From contig WWBZ02000001.1 in NCBI GenBank assembly GCA_011503125.2, forward strand, positions 248,001 to 312,000: 64,000 bases of DNA, given 5' to 3'. Positions 45,087 to 56,772 of this stretch are shown piece after piece. The position numbers were made by a program, and so were the translations under genes. The notes beneath the pieces are model-generated. The model was given only the letters and a program-made list of their open reading frames with translations. It was not told the DNA's origin and did no database searches. This DNA is from Botryosphaeria dothidea. Its lineage: Eukaryota; Ascomycota; Dothideomycetes; Botryosphaeriales; Botryosphaeriaceae. Numbering within the stretch: the first letter of the stretch is position 1; each line of letters starts with the position of its first letter.

Positions 45087-46982
45087 CTGGGCGCAAAGGT
45101 GTTCGTCAGTATCAAAGCTGGAGTTGTGCCTGTGCTCTGTGAGAAGGCTGAGGGCGGTGGTGCTGTACCGTGACAGAGGAAGCAAAGTCGAGGCTTCCAT
45201 GGACGGCGAAGGCAAGGCTGGCAGCACGAGGACGAGGCGCAAAGGTGAAGAGGCGCTGCGGACGGAGCAGCAATCGATTCACGCTTCGCAAAGGCAGCAT
45301 CTACGCGGGCGAGGCAGCAGCAGCAGCAGCAGCAGCAGCACTCGTCGGCGTCCGATGTGATGCCGGCGAAACAATGTCCCGGCGACCGCTGCGCCTTGTC
45401 GCGTCGCGTCACGTCGGTGAGGTGGGAAAAAGTTCAGGACCCTGGATGCAGCCTGGGGCGGGCATGTGAGGAAAAACGCGGCTTCCCAGGCGCCAATGAT
45501 GTCAGCGCGATCAGCGCCGTGCCACCCCTCCAACACGGGAAATCCGAGCACCTATTGTTTTACGTTGAGACGCACGACGGCAGATCTTAATTCGCTTGTC
45601 CAGCAGGCAACCGTTCTTCCCGCATCTGCCTAACTACTGATCAATCGCGCCGTGCCGCGCCCCCGTCGCCGATAATCGCAAGAAAGGCCAGCAAAGAGGA
45701 AAGAAAAAAAGCTTCTTTTCACCATTGCCAGTCGCTCATTGGACCGCTCTGTTATGCGCCGGCGAGAAATGAGATTCCAAATCCAGCACCCATCGTCCTA
45801 ATGCGTCCAGCTGAAGCCAGAACATGCCTGCCAGTGACATGGCCTATCCCTTCGTTGCTTGCGGGCGCTCGCCCCCCTTTTGCTTCCCTCGTTCGAAGAT
45901 GAAAGGACGACTCGCCGGCCCAGCGAAACAATAGTGGCTTGGATTATTCAAACTATACTGCGCCTCCTCCGTTCCATTAGCTGCAGCACCCGTCGTAAGG
46001 GATGTTTCCCATGCGAGTCAGCCTCCAGCCAATCGCCCGACACCTGAACACAAGCCGTAGCAGCACTGTCACAGCATTCACCTTTGCATTGCATCGCCTG
46101 CGGGGCACGTCATGTGGCTTCCTTTTGTCGATTTTCCATTCGACTGCGAGAACTACCTCCCCCGCCCAATATCCCTTTGGTATAACCCGTGTTCTTCTTT
46201 TGCCAACGCGAAAAAAATAGGCCTTGAGTGCCAGCCGTGATCTTCCAAAAGAGGCTTGCATCGGTGTATGAACAAATCCCAAGACGCAAAAAAGATTCAA
46301 GCACATGTGCACCCTAATGCCCTTTTGGAGGCTGCCCAGCTTCTTGCCGCAAGAAAACAAAAATTAAGAAGCCGGGTTATGAAGAAGTTGGAAAAGAACA
46401 TGAACAAAGACGCCAAAAAAGACTGCAACAGAGTGATATGAGATCTCCTCTCCAGATATGGGTGGACGGGTCGCGCATCATACGCGTAGACCCAAAGTGG
46501 TTTCCAAAGGGACGACCCAGCGTGCCAAATCGCGAAGCGGAAAAGTAACAACTCCCCCGACGTAATAACAGACCCATGCATGATGCGTGCATCATACGAG
46601 GCATCCCAAATCGTGGGTAGCGTCCAAAGGTAAAGAAAAGAAGTCAAGTAGAGCCCGAATCCTCGAACTCCCCATGCCAACTTTTGCTTGCCGAGAGGCA
46701 AGTAGAAGAACAAAACACGCTAGGAGATAGGAGAGAGAGCGTGCCAAATCTCCTCCACCCGTCATTTTGTTGATAACGAACGATTAAGCGAATGGTGTAG
46801 GGTCGAGACGTCGCCAGGCTTTAAAAAGGGAGAGAAGCCGGCACGTGCTGAGAGGAAATACTCTTGAAAGACGTGCAAGAAAGCAGACCAGTGCGCAATG
46901 AGAAAGAGGAGCGAAGAAAAACCGATGGTGATCCTGTAACGCCCGGTCCAGAAAGAAGTGTCGGGTCCGGAGATCATCTGCT
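45087..46982. other. Intergenic region
   Basis: 1.9 kb between two minus-strand genes. Includes a (GCA)9 run at 45314-45340 and, near 46470-46760, short repeated motifs (GCATCATACG twice, GCGTGCCAAATC twice) with a small palindrome, probably in the 3' UTR of the next gene. No gene was recognised. Confidence 0.5.
45314..45340. repeat. (GCA)9 trinucleotide repeat
   Basis: Nine uninterrupted GCA units upstream of the FCP1-like gene, outside its predicted coding region. Confidence 0.92.
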
Positions 46983-48362
46983 TCACGAGTGGAATAAATC
47001 CCATGCCCGCGCGCAGAGCGCAATGAATTCCTCCTTCTTTCTCCTCTGCGTGTCGGGGCTGTCCCTTCCTTCGCCGAAAGGACCGGGCCTCCTCTCTTGC
47101 CGACCGAGAGGCGGGGTACCCATGTCACGCTCATACTCCTCGCGGGTGCGACGCCGCGAGGTGCCGGTGCGGGGTGCCTCAACCTGACCGTTCTGGTTCT
47201 TGGAGGGCATCGGGGATGGGGGAGTCGGGGGCTGATGGCCTCCATAGTGAACAATGCGAGGGAGCAGGTCCTCGCGGCCGCCCGACATGGATTGAACGGC
47301 TTCCTCAGCCGACTTGTACTCGCGACGGCGAGGCTGAGCAGACTGAGCACTTGGAGGGAAGCCAGGGGAGGGAAGAGGCTGGTTAGAGTGCGATGAGTGG
47401 CTTGGGCTACCGTTGTAGCGGCCATCTCTCGGCGCAGCGATGGACTCGCCGGCAAACACATCGGAGATAGGAGGAAGGCGGTTGTTGGTCTGCTGAGCAG
47501 GAACGTGGTGAATGTGAGATGTCTGCGAAAGATTGGAGGGCTGGTTGGCCACTTGTCTCGAGAGGGACTGGAATTGCGACCCCCTCATGCCGGTGAATGA
47601 CTGGTTAAGAGGAGCGGACTGGATAACACGCTCGTTGGCGAACTGCTGAGCTGAAGGTGTGGCAATTGAGAGTCCCGGAGGAGGACCCTTCCTACGCGAC
47701 GACGCGGGGGTCCTTCCACCACTCTTGAACGGGTTCGCTTCGCCATGCCTGGAGCTCTCACCAGCGTCGGTGATCTGAACAGTCTTTCCCTTCTGCCTCG
47801 CCTCGATGATCTGTCTTTGCCTATCCCTAACGTCCATGCTCCTCTGAAGTTGTGACCTCATGGCGGGGTCCTGAGTCTGAAATCCGGGCGACAGGCAGGC
47901 GAGACCGACGTCCTGCATGACAAGTCCGGCGCTCTCCTTGCCGGTCAGCGGACCGGACGGACGCGCGCTCAAAGCGCCAGAAGAGTGTACATTGCTGGAG
48001 AGATCGAGGCGGCGAGGGCGGTGGCGCGAAGCTGGCATTTCGGGAGAATCGGGTTCCTTCTTCACGACAATCTTGGGCGCATGCGAATTCCTGGCGCTAG
48101 ACGAGTCAGCAAGATTGCGCGCGGTGGGACAGAGAACTGAGGGCACATACGAGTTAGGGGAACGCTTCCCCTCCCTGTGGGATCCTTCGCTGTGGGTAGA
48201 GACTGGCGAGCCATGGTTGCTCGACGAGCGGGCGGACTTCCCGCTGGGCGTGTTCCCGTTGGAGGGCGCAATTGGAGCATATCTAGAGCTGGAAGCACCC
48301 TGATCGGAGGGAGAGGGCGCATGCGGCGCGGTCACGGGCGGTGCAGCTACTGCGGTAGTCAT
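46983..48362 (-). CDS. Uncharacterised Ser/Pro-rich fungal protein
   Basis: complement(join(46983..48090, 48151..48362)), 439 aa. No family was recognised. The chain is almost entirely disordered. Patches that look conserved are KIVVKKEPDSPEMPASRHRP, LVMQDVGLACLSPGFQTQDP, MRSQLQRSMDVRDRQRQIIE (helical) and KSAEEAVQSMSGGREDLLPR with IVHYGGHQPPTPPSP. The end is a charged helix, RRKKEEFIALCARAWDLFHS. Many SP/TP motifs and basic clusters suggest a nuclear regulatory protein, which is inference. The 60-bp intron has GTATGT, GCTGAC and CGCCAG signals but is exactly 20 codons and stop-free, so an unspliced 459-aa form is equally open. Confidence 0.8.
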   Translation of the reverse strand: MTTAVAAPPVTAPHAPSPSDQGASSSRYAPIAPSNGNTPSGKSARSSSNHGSPVSTHSEGSHREGKRSPNSYVPSVLCPTARNLADSSSARNSHAPKIVVKKEPDSPEMPASRHRPRRLDLSSNVHSSGALSARPSGPLTGKESAGLVMQDVGLACLSPGFQTQDPAMRSQLQRSMDVRDRQRQIIEARQKGKTVQITDAGESSRHGEANPFKSGGRTPASSRRKGPPPGLSIATPSAQQFANERVIQSAPLNQSFTGMRGSQFQSLSRQVANQPSNLSQTSHIHHVPAQQTNNRLPPISDVFAGESIAAPRDGRYNGSPSHSSHSNQPLPSPGFPPSAQSAQPRRREYKSAEEAVQSMSGGREDLLPRIVHYGGHQPPTPPSPMPSKNQNGQVEAPRTGTSRRRTREEYERDMGTPPLGRQERRPGPFGEGRDSPDTQRRKKEEFIALCARAWDLFHS

Positions 48363-51300
48363 GGTGGTACGTCGACTCGGTCAGCGACGGCGAGTCGGAG
48401 ATTCCGGTTGGCGCAACGAGCCGCGCTGGTCAGCGGGCGGGAGTGGTGGTTGTGAATGAGCGACAGGCGCGGCAGGCAGCTGCCACTGGGTGGTAGACGG
48501 TCGGCGGGGAGCGGATGGAGCGGGGAGAGAGCTGCGGCTGTGGTGGTGAGGGCAGGACAGGGTGGTGAAGAAGCAGCAGGCTTGGGCGGGAGGGCGCTGG
48601 CGACGATAATATGGATTGGCACGGACGCGAGAGCGAGGGCTATGGGACAGGGTATGGGGCTGGGGACGGGGGCGTGCTATGGTCGCATGCGGTTAGGATG
48701 AAACTGGACCTCAGACAGAGTCGCGATGGGCCCACGGACTCCAGCTGTGCGACCACTCTATTTGATGCCAATAGACCAGGGCCGGGGCTAGGTGTTTCAA
48801 GCTGAGGGAAGCGAGCGGCGGGCAGCACAGACAGGCGCGCGCCGGCCGGCCTAAAGCGCGCTGCCGGGCCCACCGCGTACGAGCAGCGAGTGCGGCGCGG
48901 ACGAGCTAGGCAGACGCTGGAGCGGTGGTTGCAAGGGAAGCTCGAGTGGGCGCGGGCGGAGGAGGACGGCGAGCGGCGAGGAGGGATCTGGCTGGCTGGG
49001 GCTGGGATGCTGTGCAGCGGCTCGCCGACGACACGCAAATATTGGCCGGAGCAGCCCTAAGCGGCACACGGCCAATCAGCTCCGCGCCGCCGACAAGCTC
49101 TCAAACAGCGACTGGGCGCCCCATTGCCCAAACGGGCGCGGTGATCACCACGGGCTGCCGGCCTGCCCCCTCCATGCCCGGCGGCCATCAAACACCACCG
49201 CGACACCCGCTCCGCCCATCTCCATTTGCGCGGCCGGCCACCTGCGATCTGCTGCTGGGCCCTGGGGGCTGCGGCTCCGAGAGAAATGGCTGTGGGCTGC
49301 TCATTTCGTATTGCTGCGCGCGGCACGCAGCACGCGATAGCCATGCCATTTTTAACGCGTCCACCGGGCATGATCGTCAATTTCACGCGCATCATCGGAA
49401 TCAATGCAGCACTGGGCATCCCGGGCCTATACTCGACCCTCCTTAATGCTGTTCTGCCAGAGGCTCAAGCGGCGGGCGGGCCAAGCGTCTATCTTTAGAG
49501 CGAACCCCCTCGTGTCATTCCAGGCAGCTTTTGGCTTTCAGTCAGAGTTCTGGTTGCAACTCTGCTGCGCCGGGCTGGAGCCGTTCTCCACCGGCCGCCG
49601 GGCTGGCCTTCAGCCGCACTGCGCGATAAGGGTCTCGCATCCGCGGCGGGCGACCTGCCCAAAAGCGGCCGGCGGGCGGGGCAGCTTGTTGGTCCAGGTC
49701 AGCCGCATCGCATCGCAGCGCATCGCGTCGACGCTGCTCGGCTGGAGAGGGGCATTATTGTTGGAGCAAGCGGTGTTTCATCGCCGCCTGCTAGAGTCCA
49801 CGTTCGCTTGCGCCGCTGCCCGCTTTCACATGAAGGACGGCGGCGGCGCTGTCGCAGTTTGCGAAGCCTGCCGGCCGCACCCTGCGAGGCGTGTATCTGG
49901 CTGATTGACGATATGTTTCACGCGGCGCGCCGCTCGGTGCCGCCGCCGTCGAGTCGCTGCGCCGGCTCGCCTTCTCTGGGGAACAACTACGGAGGGACTG
50001 CTCCTCTCCACCGGCTCGCAGCCGCGACGGCCGCCAGCACGCACTGACGGCGAGAAAACGGTGCCGAGATGTCGCAATTCCGCACATCGTACGTTTCAGG
50101 ACATCTGGACGTAACCGGCCGCGCGGTTTGCCCATGTCCCACCGCTCCTCATCTTCAACTTGCCTAGAGCAGCCAGCGGTGTGGAGGCGGCGGAGATTAT
50201 TGAGAGGCTCCCAGAGGCATCCACATCTCCCGGGACCCGGCATCCCGTCACGGAGGGGAGCCAGCGTGCCGATCAGCGAGCGCGATCGTCTGTCGCCCTC
50301 CCCTTTGATTGCAGCGGTGATCCGCGGTCACATGGGGCGGTGGCCGCTGTCGCACGACGACGGCTGTCAATTTGCGCAGTGGCAGACGTCTGCTGGGAAT
50401 GTTACGCAGGCTGCCGCAGGGCCACGCCGCCCGCAGCCTGCGCCAGGCACACCGCATTCGGCCGTGCTGATCGCCCGCATGCGCCCGTTTGGGAAACAAG
50501 AGCTGTTCCAAAAGACTCGAGCCGCCCGCCAGTAGTCGCGCTCGTGCTTTTTATTGAACGCGCTGAGCACCCGCGGGCCAGCGACACCCACGGCCACGTT
50601 TACAACGCCTGTCATGTTTCACAAAGCCCCAGCGGCGCGTGCTTTATTGAGCCGAGAGCACTGCTTGGCCCAGCAGCAACACCAACGGTACGAGTGATCT
50701 GAACAGTAAAACGCATCCCAGGCCGCCAAGACGCGCTCCGTCCGACATTCATCCATTCCACCTCTCCACAACCCGCCCACGTCCACACGCTCAGCGCTCC
50801 CCTTAAACCCGACAATCCGTGGCAAATGCGGAGCCGGCACCGACGACTCGTTCGAGATGAGGAGCAGCTGTCAATCGTGCCCGAAACGGCGTCCATGCCC
50901 ACCACAAGCTTCTGCTTCCAAATCATCACGACTGACTTGTGGCCTCGCCAATCGCCGTATGCTCGACGTCAGCCGTCCGTGAGTTTCTTCTCGAAAAGTC
51001 CGCACCTCGCCTCCCGCACCTCGACCGCTCGTATCGTCGTCAGGCGCCCGTGAAGATTCGTCGTCCCGGCCCGAAACCAGCAGAGGAAAAAGCAATGAGG
51101 AGCAGAACTGCAAACACATCGTCCGCAATGATCACTACGAGGCTTTCACCGCTCCCACTCCAAAACGTCAGATCCATGTCCAACACACCACATGCCGTCC
51201 GTGTGCCGCCCTGCCAGCGCTGACGTCTCAAGCACCTACGTATCGATGTCTCACGCTGTTCTGCCGTCTGGCCGAGGCATAACTGACTCACCCTTCCCTT

Positions 51301-51928
51301 CCTGTCACTCCCCATGGCTAATCCCGATCTACGCGCGACACTGCGACGAATATCCAGGCGGTGAGGGCGAAGCCACCGCGTTAGGAACACTCATCCCAGC
51401 CGCACGGGGTCTCACGCGCAAACACGCACTGCGAAAACGTCAACGTAACGCGTGTGCGAGCCTGGCCGACGCGCAGACCAGCCATCCCCATGCCCCTCAG
51501 TCCCACAGCCAGGGCGTTGGGTCGCCGCTCACCTCTGCTAAGGGGACGGAGAAGGGGGGCTGGGTGGCAAACGCAATGGCTTTTTCAATATGCGTAGGGC
51601 TTACCGGGCTGGCTGTTGCTTCCACTACTGCATGCTCAATGCTCAGTGCTCCGCCTGAAGACTACACCGCCCTGCAGCCGCACTTATCATGCCAAGTCTT
51701 TCTTATAGGCCTTGTTAAGAGGGGAGCAGTCAATCCTTTGGCGATGTCGCACTACCAACCCCATCTCCACCATGACCGGTAACACAGGGGCATCACATTT
51801 CTCCTGAAACGGCAACAGGATAGTAGAACGAACTAGACAGGACGCACGAGCACCCGCAGCCATTTGCATTGACACCAGCCACGCCCGCGCCTTATTGCCG
51901 AGCTTCCGGTCTCCGATTGACCTTATCC
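48363..51928. other. Long GC-rich intergenic region
   Basis: 3.57 kb between two minus-strand genes. Very GC- and CpG-rich from 48.4 to 50.6 kb, so it has not been through heavy C-to-T decay. Many overlapping frames are open on both strands simply because of composition. None carries a recognisable domain, start context or splice pattern. Confidence 0.5.
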
Positions 51929-54900
51929 TCAACCTTTCCTCACAAGCGCAATCCTTCCGCCAGCTTTGATCGTGTCACCTGGCCGAACGAGGACCTTCTC
52001 CACCTTTGCTGGCGGGCCATTTGCCGTAACAAGGTCTTCAGGTAGGCGCACGGAGATTTCCAGTTTCATCGCTTCAAGGATAGAGACCTGCATGAGCGCA
52101 GTGTTAGCCGCTGTAAATATGCTACATTCAGATGTCGACTGGTTCCTTACCAAGTGATTCGGCTTCAAAACATCACCGTCTGCAACTTCAACCTTCCAGA
52201 CATTGGCATCTACTGGTGCTTCTATAGCCGTGATGGCGGGATCTGAGTTGGAAAGAGTCAGCATCAGCAATGTTCTCGTGAAGTCTGGACGGAAGTTAAA
52301 AAGAAAAGGCGCACACTTACCGTCAAGCAAACTCTCCACCGTGCTCTCATCAACCTGCTGGCTCTTCTTCTCCTCCCTCCACCTCGCCAAGCTCTCCTGC
52401 TCAGCCTTCACCATCTCCGCCTGCGCTATTGCCTGCTTCTCCCTAATCTTCTTCACCTCATCCTTCGTATCCTGCAACAGCTTATTATGTTCCGCCATAT
52501 CAAACACCACCTCTTCCCACTCCCACTCGTACACGCCAGCCCTAAACTTCTGCAACAAGTCTTCCATCTCCGCCTCGCTTACCTCATAGTACGTCAACAA
52601 GTCAAAATCCCGATACAACCACGGTCTCGACCGCTCGAACCCTTTCTTCCACCCTAGCGCATCAAAACACGGCACCGTACGGCCGGTCATCTGGTAGCCA
52701 CCCGGCGAATCAACCGGGTACAGCGACATGCACGACCCGCCCCAGCTGACCGTGCCCTCGGGCGTGTAGACGCGCGAAGGATTCATCTTGGGGCAGTTGA
52801 GGCGCATGCGCGGGTCGGCGGGCAGGCACACGGTGTTGCCGCAGAAGAAGCCGACCTCGACGGCGACGTGCGTGCCGGTGAGGTAGATGCGCTTCAGGTC
52901 GGCCGGGTCGATGCCGTTGTTGCGCGCGACGAAGGCCAGGTTGTCGGGCAGGTACGGCGCGTGCGGGCGCTGCGTCTCCATGTAGCGCGCCGTGGCCTCG
53001 CGCTGCGCGGCGCTCTCGAAGCTGAGGGGGAGCCTGAAGCGCCGGCAGGGCAGCTTGGCGGCGCTGAGGTCGCCCAGCTGGTCCTCGAGCGACTGGAGGT
53101 AGGGGAGCAGCTTGGCGCGCGGGAGGGCGCTGCCGTCGTAGAAGAGGAGCAGCGAGGTGCAGCAGCCCATGGTGGTGGTGAGGTGGTCTTTGAGCCATGA
53201 TGGTGTGCTGGTGCCGCGGATGTGCGATTCGAGGACTGTGACGCGGCAGCGGTAGTTGAGGTCGAAGTTCTCGTGGCCGTATTCGATGATGAGGTGGTCA
53301 TCACCGCCCTGATGGATGGTCAGTTCGACGCTTCTTATCACGGAGAAAGAATTGCACGTACCTGTCGATATGTCACAGCCGGCTGTTTGCCCTGTTCCGG
53401 CCTGTGCCAGAGAATAGAATTACCCCATTTACCAGACAGTGTCGACGGCGCCTTTGACTGCGTATCCAGCGGCTCCACCAAGTCCCATCCAAGTGTTCCC
53501 TGAACAGCGGCCTCCACCGCGCTCAAATACGCCTCCAACTTCGCCCGCGCGGTCAAGGCATCCTCCAACGACACCCTCTCGTACTGCATCTGATCGCCCG
53601 CTTTGATCTGCCCCATCTTCCACCATTCCGCCCTAATGATGGTCGTCGAGCTGACGAATCCACCAAAGTTGGGGCAGTCCATCGGGAAGATACACGGGTC
53701 ATCACCAGTCCAATTGAGCGTGCCTAGCGGATACCCGTACTCGACCAGATTGCTTGGATGCGCGCCGCCCTGGCCGCCATCCTTCCGCGCCCACTTGGGC
53801 ACCGGGCCAACCAACCTGATACCGCTACGGCTCGCGTTATGACTGACCTTCCAGACGGTGTCGTATATCATATCGACGTCCTCTGGCAGCAAGTACCCCT
53901 CGTCATGCGGCCCCACCATCGCCTTGATCTTCCAATCCTTCGTATACACCGGCCTCAGATGCTCCGGAATACTCGCCGGCGTCTCGACCAACTCCTTCGG
54001 CACGTCTCCCACCACCTCGAGCAAGTCGCCCGGCGCCAGCTGCCTGCCCTGATACCCGCCCAGCCCGACCGACGGCGACGTGCTCTTCGACCCGAAGTAG
54101 CTCGCCACCCCGGGCAGCCCGCCGTGGATCGCCAGGTACGCGCGACACCCGCCTTCCAGCGTCTTCCCGATCCTGAGCCGCTGGCCGGGCCGCACGAGCA
54201 CGCGCGTCCACATGGGCAGCGGCGCGCCGTCCAGCGCCGCCTCGACGGGCGGGCCGCACAGCGCGACGGCGGCGGGCGCGATGAACCGCAGCTCCGGGCC
54301 GGACAGCGTGATCTCGAGGCCTTCGGTGGTGCGCGCGTTGCCGACCAGGACGTTGGCCAGCTGGAAGGCGAGCGGGTCCATGGCGCCGCCGTGCGGGATC
54401 CCCTTGCCGACGGAGGGCCGCCCGGGCAGGTCTTGCACCAGCGTGTAGGCGCCGGCGGAGAGGACGTCGATGGCGGGCGGCGCGAAGGCGTGGTCCTCCA
54501 GGAAGCTGGTGAGGGTGTTGCCGGCGCGGAAGCGGGCGCTCGCGAGGATGGAGGAGAGGAAGGAGAGGTTTGTCGGGGGGCCGCGGATTTTGGACTCGGT
54601 CAGGACGGATTGCAGGCCGGAGATGGCGGCGGCGCGGGTGGGGGCGTGGTGCATGACTTTTGCGATGAGCGGGTCTGGGAGGGAGGTTAGCCAGATACGT
54701 CAATCTGCGAGGTGAGTGCTGTGATGGCAGTGGTTGGGGGTTTCCTGTCAAAGTCCCTGACCCTTGTTCTCTTGCTTGTGTTCCCCTTCCTTGAGAGAAT
54801 AACACGTAGGGTACAGCCTTACCATAGTTTGGAGTGATTCGAGCGCCAGCGAACACCCAGGTATCGATCCTCGTCCCTGGGGTCTCCTTCCACTCGACTT

Positions 54901-56114
54901 CCTGCAGTAAGCCTGGAGAAGGGGCAAAGTCCCTGACCGGGTTCTCCGCGTACACTCTCACTTCAATAGCAGCGCCCTTCGGTCCCGTCGGTTGCAAAGA
55001 CTTCAAGTAAGCCCCATCCAAGCCGCCCTTACCGGCGTGCTCCACATCCGCCTGCTTGAGCATCATCTCCACGAGATCAACACCATAGCAAAGCTCAGTG
55101 ATACCATGCTCGACCTGCAACCGCGTATTCATCTCCAAAAAGAAAAACTCCCCCGTCTCATCGTCCACCAGATACTCGACCGTCCCCGCCGACCCATACT
55201 CGATCGACTCGGCCAACAGCACCGCCGCCTTCCCTAGCTGCTCCCTCAGCCCCTCCCTCCCCTCCACAAACGGACTCGGACACTCCTCCACGACCTTCTG
55301 ATGCCTCCGCTGAATCGAGCACTCCCGCTCCCCAAAATGCACGGCCGCCCCTTTCCCATTTCCAAACACCTGCACCTCCACATGCCGCGCGCGCGGGTAG
55401 TACCGCTCCACAAACACGCCGCCGTTCTTGAACAGCGCCTCCCCGCGCCCGCGCACGCTCCGGAACCCCTCCCGCACCTCGTCCGCGTCCGCGCACGCCG
55501 CGAGCCCCATCCCTCCGCCGCCGCCCGTCGCCTTGAGCATGACGGGGTAGCCGAGCGCGTCGGCGGCGCGCGCCGCGGCGTCGGCGTCGGCGACCAGGCC
55601 GGGCGAGCCGGGCACGATGGGCACGCCGGCGCGCGCGGCGAGGGCGCGCGCGGCGTGCTTGATGCCGAAGGCGGCGAGGGCGTCCGGGCGGGGGCCGACC
55701 CAGGCGAGGCCGGCGGCTGCGACGAGGGTGGCGAAGTGGGCGTTTTCGGAGAGGAACTGATGGGCGTGAGTGTTCTGCGTGATGGGGGGGGGGGGCTGGT
55801 AGAGGAGAGGGCACTTACGCCGTAGCCGGGGATGATGGCGTCGGCGTGCTTGGCCTGGGCGATGGCGAGGATGGCGGCTTCGTCGGTGTAGGCGGTGGAG
55901 GGCGGGCCGGGGAGCGGGACTGCTTCGTCGGCGGCGGAGACGTGGGTGGAGGCGGCGTCGGCGGCGGAGTAGATGGAGATGGTGTGGATGCCGAGGGCTT
56001 TGGCGGTGCGGATGAGGCGGACCTGGGGGTGTCAGAGGGTGGGTGGATTGGGAGTGGTTTACGTACGGCAATCTCGCCCCGGTTGGCAATCAACAATGTC
56101 TTGATGGACTGCAT
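51929..56114 (-). CDS. Biotin-dependent carboxylase-like protein: biotin carboxylase + KipA + KipI + biotinyl (urea carboxylase/LamA/PxpBC-like)
   Basis: complement(join(51929..52087, 52151..52242, 52321..53308, 53362..54674, 54823..55756, 55819..56022, 56067..56114)), 1245 aa; all seven exons join in phase. Domains: biotin carboxylase 1 to about 460 (TLLIANRGEIAVRLIRTAK, KATGGGGGMG, FLEMNTRLQVEHGI); KipA/AHS2 about 468-785 (SAGAYTLVQDLPGRPSVG, GIPHGGAMDP, CRAYLAIHGG); KipI/AHS1 about 840-1060 (FVARNNGIDPADL, RVYTPEGTVSWGGSCMSLYP, SPGGYQMTGRT); a charged helical linker; biotinyl domain from about 1165 with EAMKLEI, biotin on Lys1201. The allophanate hydrolase domain of urea amidolyase is absent. 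The divergent neighbour is LamB/YcsF, whose bacterial counterpart PxpA works with PxpB (KipI) and PxpC (KipA) in ATP-dependent 5-oxoproline opening. Substrate could be 5-oxoproline, 2-pyrrolidinone (lam locus) or urea; the neighbour favours a lactam. Confidence 0.92.
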
Positions 56115-56772
56115 TTTGATTGCATAGCAGTAGCTGCGCGTCACTCGGTAGAGTAGCAATTTATAACTTGCAGCAAACACCACCACTCTTTCCAGGTTAA
56201 TCCGCGGATGGATCGCGATGAGAAAGCCAACGGCACTACCGGTTCAGGAACGGGTTTCCTGGAGCAGCAGACAGCTGGGAAGGTTGCCGGGCGGGCGGAG
56301 ATGTTTATCAGGGCGCTATGGGCGGCGTGGATGGAGAGATTCCCCTCTCGCGGGAGCAAGTCATGGAGCCACGGCATCGGTGCTTGGTTGCCGTGGCCGC
56401 GGATTGCCATGGTGCTCCTCCGGTCTCTCAGTGGCCAAGCGTGGGATCGGCAATGCTTGGTAGGGAGCGATGTCGTAGTAGTCATGAATGATGGTGGGGT
56501 AGCTTGTGCGATAAAGCTACTTATCAACGCGGGGTCCAGCTGCCCAAAGCTCCCCAGTGGACCTCCGAGGGCCATTATCGCATCCCTATCACCAGACCTG
56601 CCCACCCTCTGATAACTCTCTCGTTTTTTGTCTGAACAGGGCATTGGCCGGACACCCGGCTGCACATCTGCTGCATTGTAGTTTCCGACTTCAAATTCAT
56701 GCAATTGGCACTTCCAGCACCTGACCGCTTGACTCCCTGGACCAATTTCTCTCATTTCCCTCGCAATACGTC
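56115..56772. promoter_or_regulatory. Divergent promoter with six GATA-factor (AreA-type) sites
   Basis: 658 bp between the two start codons. HGATAR matches: TGATAA on minus at 56305-56310, CGATAA on plus at 56509-56514, TGATAA on minus at 56521-56526 (facing the former, 6 bp apart), CGATAA on minus at 56575-56580, TGATAG on minus at 56586-56591, TGATAA on plus at 56610-56615. One CCAAT lies near 56741-56745. Two CCGCGG palindromes (56202-56207, 56397-56402) could be Zn2Cys6 half-site pairs. The pattern fits nitrogen-metabolite control, an inference. Confidence 0.55.

Noticed and set aside
53758..54690. 310-codon plus-strand frame opposite the carboxylase
   Set aside because: Composition artefact; the sense strand is the KipA domain.
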